From NCBI GenBank assembly GCA_015482705.2, contig JADMLA020000037.1:28160-92159 (forward strand): a stretch of DNA of 64,000 nucleotides, read 5' to 3'. Made by a program: the position numbers and the translations under genes. The notes under the pieces are model-generated. The model was not told the origin of the DNA and searched no databases. It was given only the letters and a program-made list of their open reading frames with translations. The number at the start of each line of letters is the position of its first letter. Position 1 is the stretch's first letter. The stretch is from Prosthecochloris sp. GTDB lineage: Bacteria; Bacteroidota; Chlorobiia; Chlorobiales; Chlorobiaceae. Positions 1 through 8,436 of the stretch are shown in pieces.

Positions 1-141
1 CCTTCTGGTCAGGTCCAGTACCTTTTTACCGCCCTTGAGTTTTTCTGTCTGGATTGTATAAGTCGCGAGACACCGCTCTCCTTCAAAAACCGCACAGTCT
101 GTAACAGAATTGCCTATTTCTATAATCAAAACGACCATCAT
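1..141 (-). CDS. coaX: Type III pantothenate kinase, N-terminal part (runs off the left edge)
   Basis: Only the first 47 codons lie in the window. They read as a short beta-strand ending in EIGNS (residues 8-12), then a strand like CAVFEGERCLATYTI. This is the ATPase-fold phosphate-1 motif (usual form DIGNT) and following hairpin of type III pantothenate kinase, which phosphorylates pantothenate in the first step of CoA synthesis. Two adjacent ATG codons (141 and 138) could start it; no strong ribosome site is visible. The stop of the upstream membrane-protein gene lies 28 bp away on the same strand, so the two are probably co-transcribed. The identification rests on the N-terminus alone. Confidence 0.62.
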   Translation of the reverse strand, partial: MMVVLIIEIGNSVTDCAVFEGERCLATYTIQTEKLKGGKKVLDLTRR

Positions 142-169
142 TGACAAAGATACCACCGAAGGAGGCTGC

Positions 170-673
170 TCAGCGCTCGAACGGAACGTTGGTAAGAACG
201 GACAACTCGTCGAGCATTTTCTCGAAACCCGGCAGGTTTTTTGTAACAAAAACGGAATCCTTCGCTTGACCTGCCTCGGCAACCACAAAATATTTCGATG
301 GAGGATTGAAGGTGACAGGTTCTTTGTAGATCCTGACGATATCGTTTAGGACAAAAGTCTTGTCAGCACCTCTCCGATAGTTGTACGAAAGAGAATTCTC
401 GTCGAGCGTTATAACGTCCCCTTCCTGTCCATGCTCGGCAATGAAACGTGTGTTGTACGCCTGGGGAATGGCGAATGAAACTGTTGTCAATAAAAGAAGA
501 ACCGTACTTTTCCACAAACAGCCCAGATCGATACCATAACTGAACTTGCCGAACCTGAAAAAAACACCCCAACTGACAGCAAGCAACGAAAGCCCTACAA
601 GCCAGGTAAAAAAATAATAATTGTCAAGCCACCACGTAGGGTAGGTCAATGGATATTGAAAAACCTGCTGCAT
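170..673 (-). CDS. Small membrane protein with two N-terminal membrane helices and a soluble C-terminal domain
   Basis: I do not recognise a named family. Starting at the ATG at 673 the product is about 167 residues. Residues around 15-40 and 50-72 are hydrophobic helices. The remaining ~95 residues form a soluble, strand-rich domain containing TLDENSLSYNYRR and a KNLPGFEKMLDEL helix, reminiscent of a PH-like membrane-associated domain. An upstream in-frame start at 796 would add a basic stretch and run into the promoter region of the divergent YjbQ gene, so I prefer 673. It lies just ahead of coaX on the same strand. Confidence 0.6.
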   Translation of the reverse strand: MQQVFQYPLTYPTWWLDNYYFFTWLVGLSLLAVSWGVFFRFGKFSYGIDLGCLWKSTVLLLLTTVSFAIPQAYNTRFIAEHGQEGDVITLDENSLSYNYRRGADKTFVLNDIVRIYKEPVTFNPPSKYFVVAEAGQAKDSVFVTKNLPGFEKMLDELSVLTNVPFER

Positions 674-786
674 TATATTCTGTTTCTGAAACCTGTTATG
701 AAAGCCATGAAAATAAAGCTTTTTAACCTTTAGTTTACAATAAAACGATATTTCGCCAATTCTCTCAAACAAAAGCATGTACAACC

Positions 787-1206
787 ATGAAATCATTCCA
801 CAAAGAGCTCTGGATGAACGTACCTGACCGGATGGAATTCGTAAACATCACCCGGAACGTCGAAGAAGCACTTGCAGAAAGTGATATCAGTGAAGGGCTT
901 TGCCTTGTCAACGCAATGCATATTACCGCTTCGGTATTCATCAATGACGATGAACCCGGACTTCACAGTGACTACAAACGATGGCTCGAAGAACTGGCTC
1001 CTCATGAACCGCTCAGCCTTTACCGGCATAACCTGACAGGCGAAGACAACGGTGACGCACATCACAAGCGCCAGATTATGGGAAGAGAGGTTGTTATTGC
1101 TGTAACCCGGGGAAAACTGCATTTTGGCCCCTGGGAACAGATTTTTTATGGCGAGTTCGACGGAAAAAGAAGAAAAAGACTATTGATAAAGATTATCGGA
1201 GAATGA
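787..1206 (+). CDS. YjbQ / UPF0047 family protein (secondary thiamine-phosphate synthase type)
   Basis: The 139-residue product has the full length and landmarks of the YjbQ family: an [15 protein letters not shown] strand pair near residue 40, the conserved [12 protein letters not shown] segment near 88-99 (metal-ligand histidines) and a terminal [13 protein letters not shown] hairpin. Family members form trimers, and some show weak thiamine-phosphate synthase activity; the physiological role is not settled. The gene is monocistronic and diverges from the 170-673 gene with 113 bp between them. The ATG at 787 is favoured because the KSFHKELWM segment matches the usual family N-terminus. Confidence 0.85.
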   Translation: MKSFHKELWMNVPDRMEFVNITRNVEEALAESDISEGLCLVNAMHITASVFINDDEPGLHSDYKRWLEELAPHEPLSLYRHNLTGEDNGDAHHKRQIMGREVVIAVTRGKLHFGPWEQIFYGEFDGKRRKRLLIKIIGE

Positions 1207-1282
1207 AAAGAGACTGCCTCGGCTGACAGCACTGCCAGTTGACAGAAATGCTTTCCGGCGAACAAGGAGTCAAGCAAAACAA

Positions 1283-1458
1283 GAGGCTGTCTCAAAAGCA
1301 CTGCTTCACGGCTATCGATCACTATGCACACGTTTCCGGTAGAGAGTCATGCCGCACTCGATGCGGCATCCATACTGACTTTCTTTGGAAGATGGATCCC
1401 CGGGTCAAGCCCGGGGATGACTATGTGAAAATAATTGAATGACGAGTGAGACAACCTC
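1283..1458. repeat. Palindromic intergenic repeat element (DPRVKPGDD type) bounded by inverted repeats
   Basis: This fills most of the 257-bp gap between the YjbQ gene and glnN. Its ends are GAGGCTGTCTC (1283-1293) and GAGACAACCTC (1448-1458), near-perfect inverted repeats. Inside are two perfect hairpins: ATGCCGCA/TGCGGCAT (1349-1356 and 1362-1369) and ATCCCCGGG/CCCGGGGAT (1396-1404 and 1410-1418). Read on the plus strand the second hairpin encodes the peptide DPRVKPGDD, hallmark of a palindrome family scattered in many bacterial genomes. A short T run (1460-1464) follows, so the outer arms may also act as a terminator. Confidence 0.75.
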
Positions 1459-1463
1459 GTTTT

Positions 1464-3608
1464 TCAGTGTTCGAAAAGCATTTCCGAATAGGTCGGTAGT
1501 TCCCATTTATCCCTGTCCACCATAAACTCGAGTTTGTCAGCAACCTCGCGGACCTTGTCCATAGCCGGAAGAACGACATCGGCAGAGTAATCTGCCATCT
1601 CAAACCCTTCTTCAAGAGTATCCATCTTTTCAATGACCCCGTCAAGTTCGGCAGTCAAATCGATAACGTCTCCAAGACTTTCGGCGAGTTCCTTGAGGTG
1701 ATCACCCTGGCTTTTAAGTGTTTTACCAGATACCCCGACCCTCTCGGCAGCATCTACCAGAGCGTTGAAAGAACTAGCGATTTCACCCTGATATTCCGAA
1801 ACGTTCGGAATAACAAAGGTTTTGAGCATCAGTTGTAACGTCCTTGCTTCGATATCGATACCTTTGACGTAACGCTCGAGACGGGTGTTGAGCCTTGCAT
1901 CGAGTTCTTCCTGTGACAATACGGAATATTTGACAAACATCTCACGAGTATCGCTGTCACGGAGTACCCGCATAGCCTGGGGTGTGTTTTTAAGATTCGG
2001 AAGCCCCCTGTCGGATGCAGCTTTCTGGAGATTTTCACTGTAGTTGTCACCCTGATAGCGAACAGGTTTGGTTGCTGCGATCTCAGCACGAAGAACATCC
2101 TGAATCGCTGCATCTTTATCGACTCCGGAGTCGATTTTGCTTTGGATCTCATCTGCAAGTTCATCCATCGCTTCAGCCATAAGCGTGTTCAGCACCATGT
2201 TCGGAACTGAAATAGGCTGGGAAGAACCTACTGCCCGAAACTCGAATTTGTTCCCGGTAAACGCGAACGGTGATGTACGGTTACGGTCGGTATAATCCTT
2301 GTTCAGAACCGGCAGGTGAGCAAGACCGAGGTTTAGTACCTGTTTTTCGGTCGCGAAATCGACCTTACCGCTCTCGATAGCGTCGAGAACCTTTTCAAGC
2401 AGTTCACCGAGGAAAACCGTAACGACTGCCGGAGGAGCTTCGTTTGCCCCAAGACGGTGGTCATTGCCTATACTGGCAATAGACGCTCTCAGAACACCTG
2501 AACGCTTGTAAACACCTTTCAGAACAGCAACAAGGAACACAAGGAACTGTATGTTCGATTCAGGAGTATCACCAGGTTCGAGCAGATTAACGCCCCCGGC
2601 CGTTCCGATCGACCAGTTGTTGTGTTTACCTGAACCGTTTATACCGGCAAAAGGCTTTTCATGCATGAGAAGTGCGAAACCTTTCCTTTCAGCAACTCTT
2701 CGCATCACCTCCATGACAAGCAGGTTATGATCTGCAGCAATGTTTGCTCGCTCGAAAATCGGGGCGATTTCAAACTGATGCGGAGCAACTTCGTTGTGGC
2801 GGGTTTTTGCTGGAATTCCCAGAAGGTATAGTTCTTCCTCAACCTCTTGCATGAACTCGAGCACCCTGTTTGGAATGGCACCAAAATAGTGATCTTCGAG
2901 CTGCTGGCCTTTCGGAGGCATAGCACCAAGAAGCGTACGCCCGCTCATAACCAGATCGGGGCGCATAGAGTAAAATTTGCGGTCAACCAGGAAATACTCC
3001 TGCTCCGCCCCGGCATAGGTATTGACACGGCTGACACCGTCTACACCAAGAATACCGAGCAGTTTGATTGCTGATTTGCTGACGGCATCCATTGAACGAA
3101 GCAGCGGTGTTTTTTCATCAAGTGCTTCACCATGGTAAGAGATAAAGACCGTTGGAATACAAAGCGTCAGTCCTTTACCGCCTTTCATGAGAAAAGCCGG
3201 ACTTGTCGGATCCCAGGCTGTATATCCCCGCGCTTCGAAAGTTGTTCTCATACCGCCGGAAGGAAAACTCGATGCATCGGGCTCACCCTGAATGAGCTGC
3301 CCGCCTGAAAAACGCTCGATAGGTGTTCCGTCCTTGTCAAAAGTCAGAAATGCGTCATGTTTCTCCGCTGTCGCACCCGTCATTGGCTGAAACCAATGGG
3401 TATAGTGAGTAGCCCCATTTTCCATAGCCCATTCTTTCATGCCATGAGCGACAACCCCGGCAATTTCTTCGGAAAGCTTGTTACCGGTTTGTATGGTTTT
3501 CTGCAACGCTCGATAAACCTCTTTTGGAAGTTTTTTTCGCATCGCCTTATGATCGAACGTCAAAGCACCGAAATACGATGATACCGCATTTTTATTATTG
3601 TTTTCCAA
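1464..3608 (-). CDS. glnN: Glutamine synthetase type III (GSIII)
   Basis: Makes glutamine from glutamate, ammonia and ATP. The ~715-residue length is that of the GSIII family, not the ~470 of GSI. Family marks include the N-terminal AVSSYFGALTFDHKAMRKKL, the ATP/glutamate-site NGSGKHNNWSIGT and a C-terminal helical region. A TTG at 3608 is preceded at 5-nt spacing by an ideal AAGGAGGAG ribosome site (3612-3620). A GTG at 3647 that overlaps the lrp stop codon has no such site, so it gives 13 more residues but is less likely. Coupling to an Lrp-type regulator immediately upstream suggests amino-acid-responsive control. Confidence 0.93.
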   Translation of the reverse strand: MENNNKNAVSSYFGALTFDHKAMRKKLPKEVYRALQKTIQTGNKLSEEIAGVVAHGMKEWAMENGATHYTHWFQPMTGATAEKHDAFLTFDKDGTPIERFSGGQLIQGEPDASSFPSGGMRTTFEARGYTAWDPTSPAFLMKGGKGLTLCIPTVFISYHGEALDEKTPLLRSMDAVSKSAIKLLGILGVDGVSRVNTYAGAEQEYFLVDRKFYSMRPDLVMSGRTLLGAMPPKGQQLEDHYFGAIPNRVLEFMQEVEEELYLLGIPAKTRHNEVAPHQFEIAPIFERANIAADHNLLVMEVMRRVAERKGFALLMHEKPFAGINGSGKHNNWSIGTAGGVNLLEPGDTPESNIQFLVFLVAVLKGVYKRSGVLRASIASIGNDHRLGANEAPPAVVTVFLGELLEKVLDAIESGKVDFATEKQVLNLGLAHLPVLNKDYTDRNRTSPFAFTGNKFEFRAVGSSQPISVPNMVLNTLMAEAMDELADEIQSKIDSGVDKDAAIQDVLRAEIAATKPVRYQGDNYSENLQKAASDRGLPNLKNTPQAMRVLRDSDTREMFVKYSVLSQEELDARLNTRLERYVKGIDIEARTLQLMLKTFVIPNVSEYQGEIASSFNALVDAAERVGVSGKTLKSQGDHLKELAESLGDVIDLTAELDGVIEKMDTLEEGFEMADYSADVVLPAMDKVREVADKLEFMVDRDKWELPTYSEMLFEH

Positions 3609-3643
3609 CAGCTCCTCCTTTATGGTTTTTATGGTTTCTGTTT

Positions 3644-4168
3644 TCACTTTCTTGATTTTTTTTCATCAAATACAGCCAGAACCTGCCTGTCCTGCAGGTT
3701 CTTGCGGACGATATCGGAACTGATCTTTGTATTCCTCTTTATCTGTGATAAAACAAAACTTGTGTTGGTCCCGAGCACTCCGGGCCAGCTCTGTACCCTT
3801 GAAAGAAGTTGCTCAAGTGATTTGGTATTATGTGTCATGACCCGTAAAATATGGGAGCCTTCTCCAGTTACGGCATAGCATTCCATAATCTCTTCCTCAC
3901 GGAGCACATGCTCCATGAATGACTTGTAATGCTTGGACGAATCAACTCTCGCCCATACAAACGCCTGGATATCAAACCCCAAACGTCTCTCATCCACCTG
4001 GGTAGTAAACTTCTTGATAATTCCCTTTTTCTGAAGTTTATCGAGACGCTCACTGACTGAAGGGATCGACAAACCGACAATTTCTGCGAGCTCGCTCAGC
4101 CTTATACGACCGTTATCACCGAGCGCCTCAACAATTTTCAAATCGATAAGATCAATGTGACCCGACAT
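3644..4168 (-). CDS. Lrp/AsnC family transcriptional regulator, upstream of glnN
   Basis: This 174-residue protein has an N-terminal winged HTH (DLKIVEALGDNGRIRLSELA, then GLSIPSVSERLDKLQKKGII, residues ~7-52) and a C-terminal RAM/AsnC ligand-binding domain (GFDIQAFVWARV through TNTSFVLSQIKRNT). The family binds DNA as octamer-like assemblies and senses amino acids. The gene is directly upstream of glnN on the same strand, and its stop overlaps the alternative GTG start of glnN. The two are probably one transcript, with Lrp tuning glutamine synthesis. It has a C-terminal tail of ~20 residues beyond the RAM domain. Confidence 0.9.
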   Translation of the reverse strand: MSGHIDLIDLKIVEALGDNGRIRLSELAEIVGLSIPSVSERLDKLQKKGIIKKFTTQVDERRLGFDIQAFVWARVDSSKHYKSFMEHVLREEEIMECYAVTGEGSHILRVMTHNTKSLEQLLSRVQSWPGVLGTNTSFVLSQIKRNTKISSDIVRKNLQDRQVLAVFDEKKSRK

Positions 4169-4200
4169 AAACCTACAATTTTGTATTTGTTCACCACAAC

Positions 4201-4228
4201 ATTACAAAAATAATAAGATTATTACAAA
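4201..4228 (-). promoter_or_regulatory. Direct repeats upstream of lrp, possible Lrp autoregulatory site
   Basis: ATTACAAA occurs at 4201-4208 and again at 4221-4228, 20 bp apart (about two helical turns), in a very A+T-rich stretch 33-60 bp upstream of the lrp start. Lrp-family proteins commonly bind phased A+T-rich repeats in their own promoters. This is a pattern-based guess; no exact consensus is available for this lineage. Confidence 0.3.
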
Positions 4229-4453
4229 CTTAATCTAAAATTATCACCAACAAGCCGCAGTAAACCTAAAAAAATAAGGACATGATATTTCTGTCCTGCT
4301 GATTTCGATAACACTGCAAGATCTTACATTTCTTTCAGGATTTCCAGAAAAATGCGTAACTATTTTCTGGCTTCGCACTTATAAATCTTCATCAAAACAG
4401 TGCGCATTCGAAATATCAGGGGATTCTACAGAACGCCCGACAAACCATCGATC

Positions 4454-4657
4454 ATGATTGAACTAAAACCTGACGAAAAATACAACCACCACGACAGATC
4501 CTCTCAAATCCCGGAAAAAAACGATACCGAAACCGTACGTCCTCCTGCGATCGATGATTTACGGTTTTTCGTAAAAGGCTCCCTCACCCTTTTGGCAAAA
4601 TTTGTCCACGACATCGATTGGCTTTTAACAAAAATCAAATCGAATGACAAATCTTGA
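4454..4657 (+). CDS. Small hypothetical protein
   Basis: I do not recognise this 67-residue product. From the ATG at 4454 it has a polar, charged N-terminal half (MIELKPDEKYNHHDRSS) and a C-terminal segment (FFVKGSLTLLAKFVHDIDWLL) that could form an amphipathic or membrane-associated helix. An upstream GTG at 4400 would add 18 residues with no support. It precedes crtQ by 124 bp on the same strand. Reality is uncertain: it has a plausible helix but no visible ribosome site. Confidence 0.38.
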   Translation: MIELKPDEKYNHHDRSSQIPEKNDTETVRPPAIDDLRFFVKGSLTLLAKFVHDIDWLLTKIKSNDKS

Positions 4658-4781
4658 AGTAATATGAATTTGCCTCGATCAAATGCTGTACTGGAAAACA
4701 AATTATCATTATATTCAGCTCATGAATTTTTACCGCTCTTGATAATTTTCTCGAGCGTATAACCTACAACTGCATCAAACA

Positions 4782-6143
4782 GTGAAAGTAGCTATTTTCG
4801 GAGCTGGAGTTGCCGGCTTGAGTGCGGCCATCGAGTTAGTTGACCTCGGATATGACGTTGAAATCTATGAGAAACGAAAAATTCTCGGCGGCAAGGTTTC
4901 TGTTTGGAAAGACAGCGACGGCGATTCGATTGAATCGGGGTTGCACATAGTTTTCGGCGGCTACGAACAATTGCAGACCTATCTTGACAGAGTTGGAGCA
5001 GGCGACAACTATCTTTGGAAAGAACACTCTCTCATCTATGCCGAACCTGATGGGAAACAGTCTTTTTTCAAAAAAGCCAACCTTCCGAGCCCCTGGGCTG
5101 AAGTCGTTGGCGGCCTGCAGGCTGATTTCCTCACGATGTGGGATAAAATCTCTCTCATCAAAGGCCTCTATCCAGCTCTCGCCGGAAATGAAGAGTACTT
5201 TCGAAGCCAGGATCATATGACATATTCGGAATGGCACCGGTTAAGAGGTGCCTCCGAAAACTCACTGCAAAAACTCTGGCGAGCAATTGCACTTGCCATG
5301 AATTTTATAGAACCGAATGTCATCAGCGCACGCCCGATGCTGACAATATTCAAGTACTTCGGCACAGATTACGCTGCGACAAAATTCGCCTTTTTCCGTG
5401 AAAACCCGGGCGATTCCATGATCGAACCCATGCGCCGGTATATCCAGAGCAAAGGGGGTAGAATCTTTATCGATGCCAAGCTTTCCCATTTCGACATCGA
5501 TGAAAGCGGCACCATTGAACGTGCTGTACTCAGCGATGGCCATCCGGTTGAAGCCGATGCTTTTATCTCGGCTCTCCCGGTGCACAATGTCAAAAAAATA
5601 TTACCGAAACAGTGGTTGCATCATAACTATTTCTCCAACCTTTACCAGTTTACAGGTAGCCCCGTTGCCAACTGTCAGTTATGGTTCGATAAAAAAATAA
5701 CCGATACCGACAACCTGATGTTTTCTCAGGGAACGATTTTTGCGACCTTCGCCGATGTATCCATAACCTGTCCGGGTGATTTCCAGCAGGGAAACGGTAG
5801 TGCAACAGGTGGCAGCGTGATGAGTCTGGTACTTGCACCGGCACATCATCTCATGGATATGCCAAACGAGGTCATTACAGAAATGGTCATGAAAGACATT
5901 CACGATCGTTTCCCGAAATCAAGGCACGCCAAGTTGCTGAAATCAACGATAGTAAAAATACCCGAGTCCGTCTATAAAGCAGTTCCTGATGTAGACAAGT
6001 TCAGGCCGGATCAGATCAGTCCGATCGACAATTTCTATCTTGCGGGTGATTATACCTATCAGCGATACCTCGCATCGATGGAAGGAGCAGCTCTCAGTGG
6101 ACGCCATGTCGCTGAAAAACTGCACGCGAGAGCCGGAAGGTAA
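4782..6143 (+). CDS. crtQ: Zeta-carotene desaturase, plant/cyanobacterial type
   Basis: FAD-dependent desaturase of the carotenoid pathway that turns zeta-carotene into (pro)lycopene. The 453-residue protein starts with the dinucleotide-binding motif GAGVAGLSAAIELVDLG and the LGGKV fingerprint at residue ~36. The segment NSLQKLWRAIALAMNFIEP followed by ISARPMLTIFKYFG is the zeta-carotene-desaturase version rather than the phytoene-desaturase (CrtP) version. A C-terminal FAD-binding stretch has FYLAGDYTYQRYLASMEGA. The start is a GTG at 4782. The following glycosyltransferase-like genes may or may not belong to the same unit, since a 150-bp gap intervenes. Confidence 0.86.
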   Translation: MKVAIFGAGVAGLSAAIELVDLGYDVEIYEKRKILGGKVSVWKDSDGDSIESGLHIVFGGYEQLQTYLDRVGAGDNYLWKEHSLIYAEPDGKQSFFKKANLPSPWAEVVGGLQADFLTMWDKISLIKGLYPALAGNEEYFRSQDHMTYSEWHRLRGASENSLQKLWRAIALAMNFIEPNVISARPMLTIFKYFGTDYAATKFAFFRENPGDSMIEPMRRYIQSKGGRIFIDAKLSHFDIDESGTIERAVLSDGHPVEADAFISALPVHNVKKILPKQWLHHNYFSNLYQFTGSPVANCQLWFDKKITDTDNLMFSQGTIFATFADVSITCPGDFQQGNGSATGGSVMSLVLAPAHHLMDMPNEVITEMVMKDIHDRFPKSRHAKLLKSTIVKIPESVYKAVPDVDKFRPDQISPIDNFYLAGDYTYQRYLASMEGAALSGRHVAEKLHARAGR

Positions 6144-6294
6144 CATCCGAAAATCCAGCAAAAAACCAGAGGAACAGCATCGTTACCGGAAAAAACCCTA
6201 CGGCAGGGCGAAAGCGTTCGTTTACAGGCAAGTTCTGTTATTTCGATAGGCATCGTCTTTCATTATAACTTTGCAGTGTCACTTTTCAGAGCCT

Positions 6295-6888
6295 ATGGAC
6301 ACTCCCCTGCTTATCATTTTTACGAGAAATCCTGTAAAAGGAAACGTTAAAACGCGCCTTGCTGCTTCGACAAGTGATGACTTTGCACTGAAAGTTTACA
6401 ACAAACTACGGGGCATCACTCAAAAAGCGGCATCAGCAAGTGGAGCCGACATCGCAGTCTACTATGATGACCACTTGCCCGATGCTGACATATTCCAGGA
6501 AACGAAAACCCGGACTTTTTTACAAAAAGGAAGTGATCTCGGCACCCGCATGTTCAACGCTTTCAAACAGGGTTTTTCAGAAAACTACCGGCGCGTAGTC
6601 CTGATTGGAACCGACTGTCCCGAACTGACAGGAACAATAATCACAAACGCTTTCGACGCCTTGGAGCAACACCATGCGGTACTTGGACCGGCAAAAGACG
6701 GTGGTTATTATCTCATAGGGTTGCGTGTACTCCTCTCTGAACTTTTTATCGACAAGCAATGGAGTACCAGTACTGTCTGCCGCGAAGCGAAGAATGAACT
6801 CGATCGTCACCATATCGATTATGCTTTACTGCAAACCCTTTCAGATATAGATACCCTTGAAGATATCGGAAATTTTAAACCGGATTGA
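6295..6888 (+). CDS. Glycosyltransferase-like protein of the DUF2064 / TIGR04282 family
   Basis: About 197 residues with a nucleotide-diphospho-sugar transferase fold: FTRNPVKGNVKTRLA near the N-terminus, the acidic metal-site motif IGTDCPELT at ~109, and GPAKDGGYYLIGL at ~134. These are the marks of the CofC/DUF2064-like group that usually pairs with a TIGR04283-type glycosyltransferase, as here. The acceptor is unknown. The ATG at 6295 is chosen over an ATG at 6271 because the conserved fold begins right after it. Its stop is 2 bp from the GTG of the next gene. A TAACTTTG box lies upstream around 6265. Confidence 0.8.
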   Translation: MDTPLLIIFTRNPVKGNVKTRLAASTSDDFALKVYNKLRGITQKAASASGADIAVYYDDHLPDADIFQETKTRTFLQKGSDLGTRMFNAFKQGFSENYRRVVLIGTDCPELTGTIITNAFDALEQHHAVLGPAKDGGYYLIGLRVLLSELFIDKQWSTSTVCREAKNELDRHHIDYALLQTLSDIDTLEDIGNFKPD

Positions 6889-6890
6889 TC

Positions 6891-7574
6891 GTGAACATAA
6901 GCATTATCATTCCAACCTTCAATGAGGAAGAAACCATTGCCGAAACACTTTCGAACATCTGTAACGCTACCGAAAAGCAAAACGACATCGAAATCATTAT
7001 CAGTGACGCGAGCGATGACAGCACACTCGGCATTGCAGAGAATTTCCCTGTCAGGACCTGCCGTTCACCTAAAGGCCGCTCGATACAGATGAACCGCGGA
7101 GCAGATATCGCAACCGGTACAATACTTTATTTCCTTCATGCCGACACTCTACCACCTCATGGGTTCACAGAAAGTATCGTTAACACTGTCGAGCAGGGCA
7201 GACCTGCCGGCTGCTTTCAGATGTGTTTTGACGATCCCCATTGGCTGATGCAAACCTATGGGTGGTTTACACGACTCCCCCTGATGTTTTGCAGAGGAGG
7301 CGATCAGTCTCTTTTCATCACTCGTGATCTTTTCAACCGGATAGGCGGTTTCAATGAAAAAATGCGTATAATGGAAGATATCGAGATAATTGAACGCATC
7401 AACAAACACTCCACCTTTGCCATACTTGACGATGCTGTAATAACGTCCTCAAGAAAATATACTGTAAACGGTAGAATCAGGTTACAGATAATTTTCGGAA
7501 CGATCCACTTGCTCTATGCGATGGGATTCGATTTAGATATTTTGGCAGATTTCTATTCTCGAAACATCTCCTGA
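6891..7574 (+). CDS. Family 2 glycosyltransferase, TIGR04283 type
   Basis: About 227 residues with a GT2 core: SIIIPTFNEEETIAETL at the N-terminus, SDASDDST as the first acidic motif, LHADTLPP as the DxD-type site and GGDQSLFITRDLFNRIGGF as the acceptor-side motif. It transfers a sugar from a nucleotide donor, substrate unknown. Translationally coupled to the preceding DUF2064 gene: a GTG start at 6891 lies just past its stop (a TTG at 6885 also exists). Linkage to crtQ makes a role in carotenoid or envelope glycoside synthesis conceivable, but this is inference only. Confidence 0.82.
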   Translation: MNISIIIPTFNEEETIAETLSNICNATEKQNDIEIIISDASDDSTLGIAENFPVRTCRSPKGRSIQMNRGADIATGTILYFLHADTLPPHGFTESIVNTVEQGRPAGCFQMCFDDPHWLMQTYGWFTRLPLMFCRGGDQSLFITRDLFNRIGGFNEKMRIMEDIEIIERINKHSTFAILDDAVITSSRKYTVNGRIRLQIIFGTIHLLYAMGFDLDILADFYSRNIS

Positions 7575-7723
7575 AACCGCCTTATCCGGCAAAGTAAAAA
7601 ATAAGCATAAACTTTATGCGCCATCTTTTTAAGGCGTTATGTATTATATTGCCTGTGTAAACACCTTGTTCTCGAGGAAATAAAACGTCACTAGCCATAC
7701 ACCGATCAAACCTGAATCCAACC

Positions 7724-8338
7724 ATGACCCAAGAGAGAAAAGAACCACAAGCGATTCAAAACGCAACATCTCAAGATGACATTGCCGGCAGCAATGAAGC
7801 CAGTATCCCTCTGCTTATGGAAAATATTGGCACACTTTTCGATTCCGCATTCAGTTCACTAGCTGAAATGGTTGATTCAGTGAATTCCCTGACCGGACAG
7901 ATCACAGACAACGTCAGCAGTACAGTAAATTCCGAATCCGTTCAGAATGTCATCGAGGGCTTGAATACGGCTTCGCAATCGTTGTTATCAAGTGTCAATT
8001 CTACAATTGAAGGAGTCAACACCGCACTCGAATCCAAGGAACTGAAGGAAACCTTTGACAGCTTGGGACAGTTATGGAATACAGTAACTGAAAGTTTTGA
8101 TTCAGTGGTACAGGCCGTACCCGTCCAGGAAATCATAGAAAATGTCAGTGCCGGAATCGGTCAGGTCACCGGAAACGTCGGCGGGATGGTGTTTCAACAA
8201 CATTCGGATACAAAACATCCCAAAGCTGTCGAAATACCGTTCACTCATAAGGATTCCTGTTGCGGGCACGAAAGTAAAAAAACCTCGGCTGATACGGAAA
8301 AAAACCATACAAATCAGCCCCTGCAGGAAAATGTATAG
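7724..8338 (+). CDS. Probable chlorosome envelope protein, CsmH-like
   Basis: The 204-residue protein has no signal peptide. It consists of long amphipathic, small-residue-rich helices (LLMENIGTLFDSAFSSLAEM, VNSLTGQITDNVSSTVNS, AGIGQVTGNVGGMVF) separated by Ser/Asn-rich linkers, with a hydrophilic tail containing a Cys-Cys pair (DSCCGHE, ~183). This composition and size resemble the two-domain chlorosome envelope protein CsmH of green sulfur bacteria, and the neighbours are photosynthesis genes. I am not certain of the assignment; an unrelated phasin-like or coiled-coil protein would look similar. The start ATG at 7724 follows a long 5' region from 7575. Confidence 0.52.
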   Translation: MTQERKEPQAIQNATSQDDIAGSNEASIPLLMENIGTLFDSAFSSLAEMVDSVNSLTGQITDNVSSTVNSESVQNVIEGLNTASQSLLSSVNSTIEGVNTALESKELKETFDSLGQLWNTVTESFDSVVQAVPVQEIIENVSAGIGQVTGNVGGMVFQQHSDTKHPKAVEIPFTHKDSCCGHESKKTSADTEKNHTNQPLQENV

Positions 8339-8436
8339 AAACAATCAAGGAATAATAGCAGGGCCAAGTTGGAGTTCATTTCTCTACTCTAAAGAGTTAT
8401 CAGTTTCCCCATTTGCCCCCAAGACAGGAAAAGTTT

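Noticed and set aside
1239..1442. 67-codon frame ending in MDPRVKPGDDYV as a protein gene
   Set aside because: The peptide comes from a dispersed palindromic repeat, not from a conserved protein.
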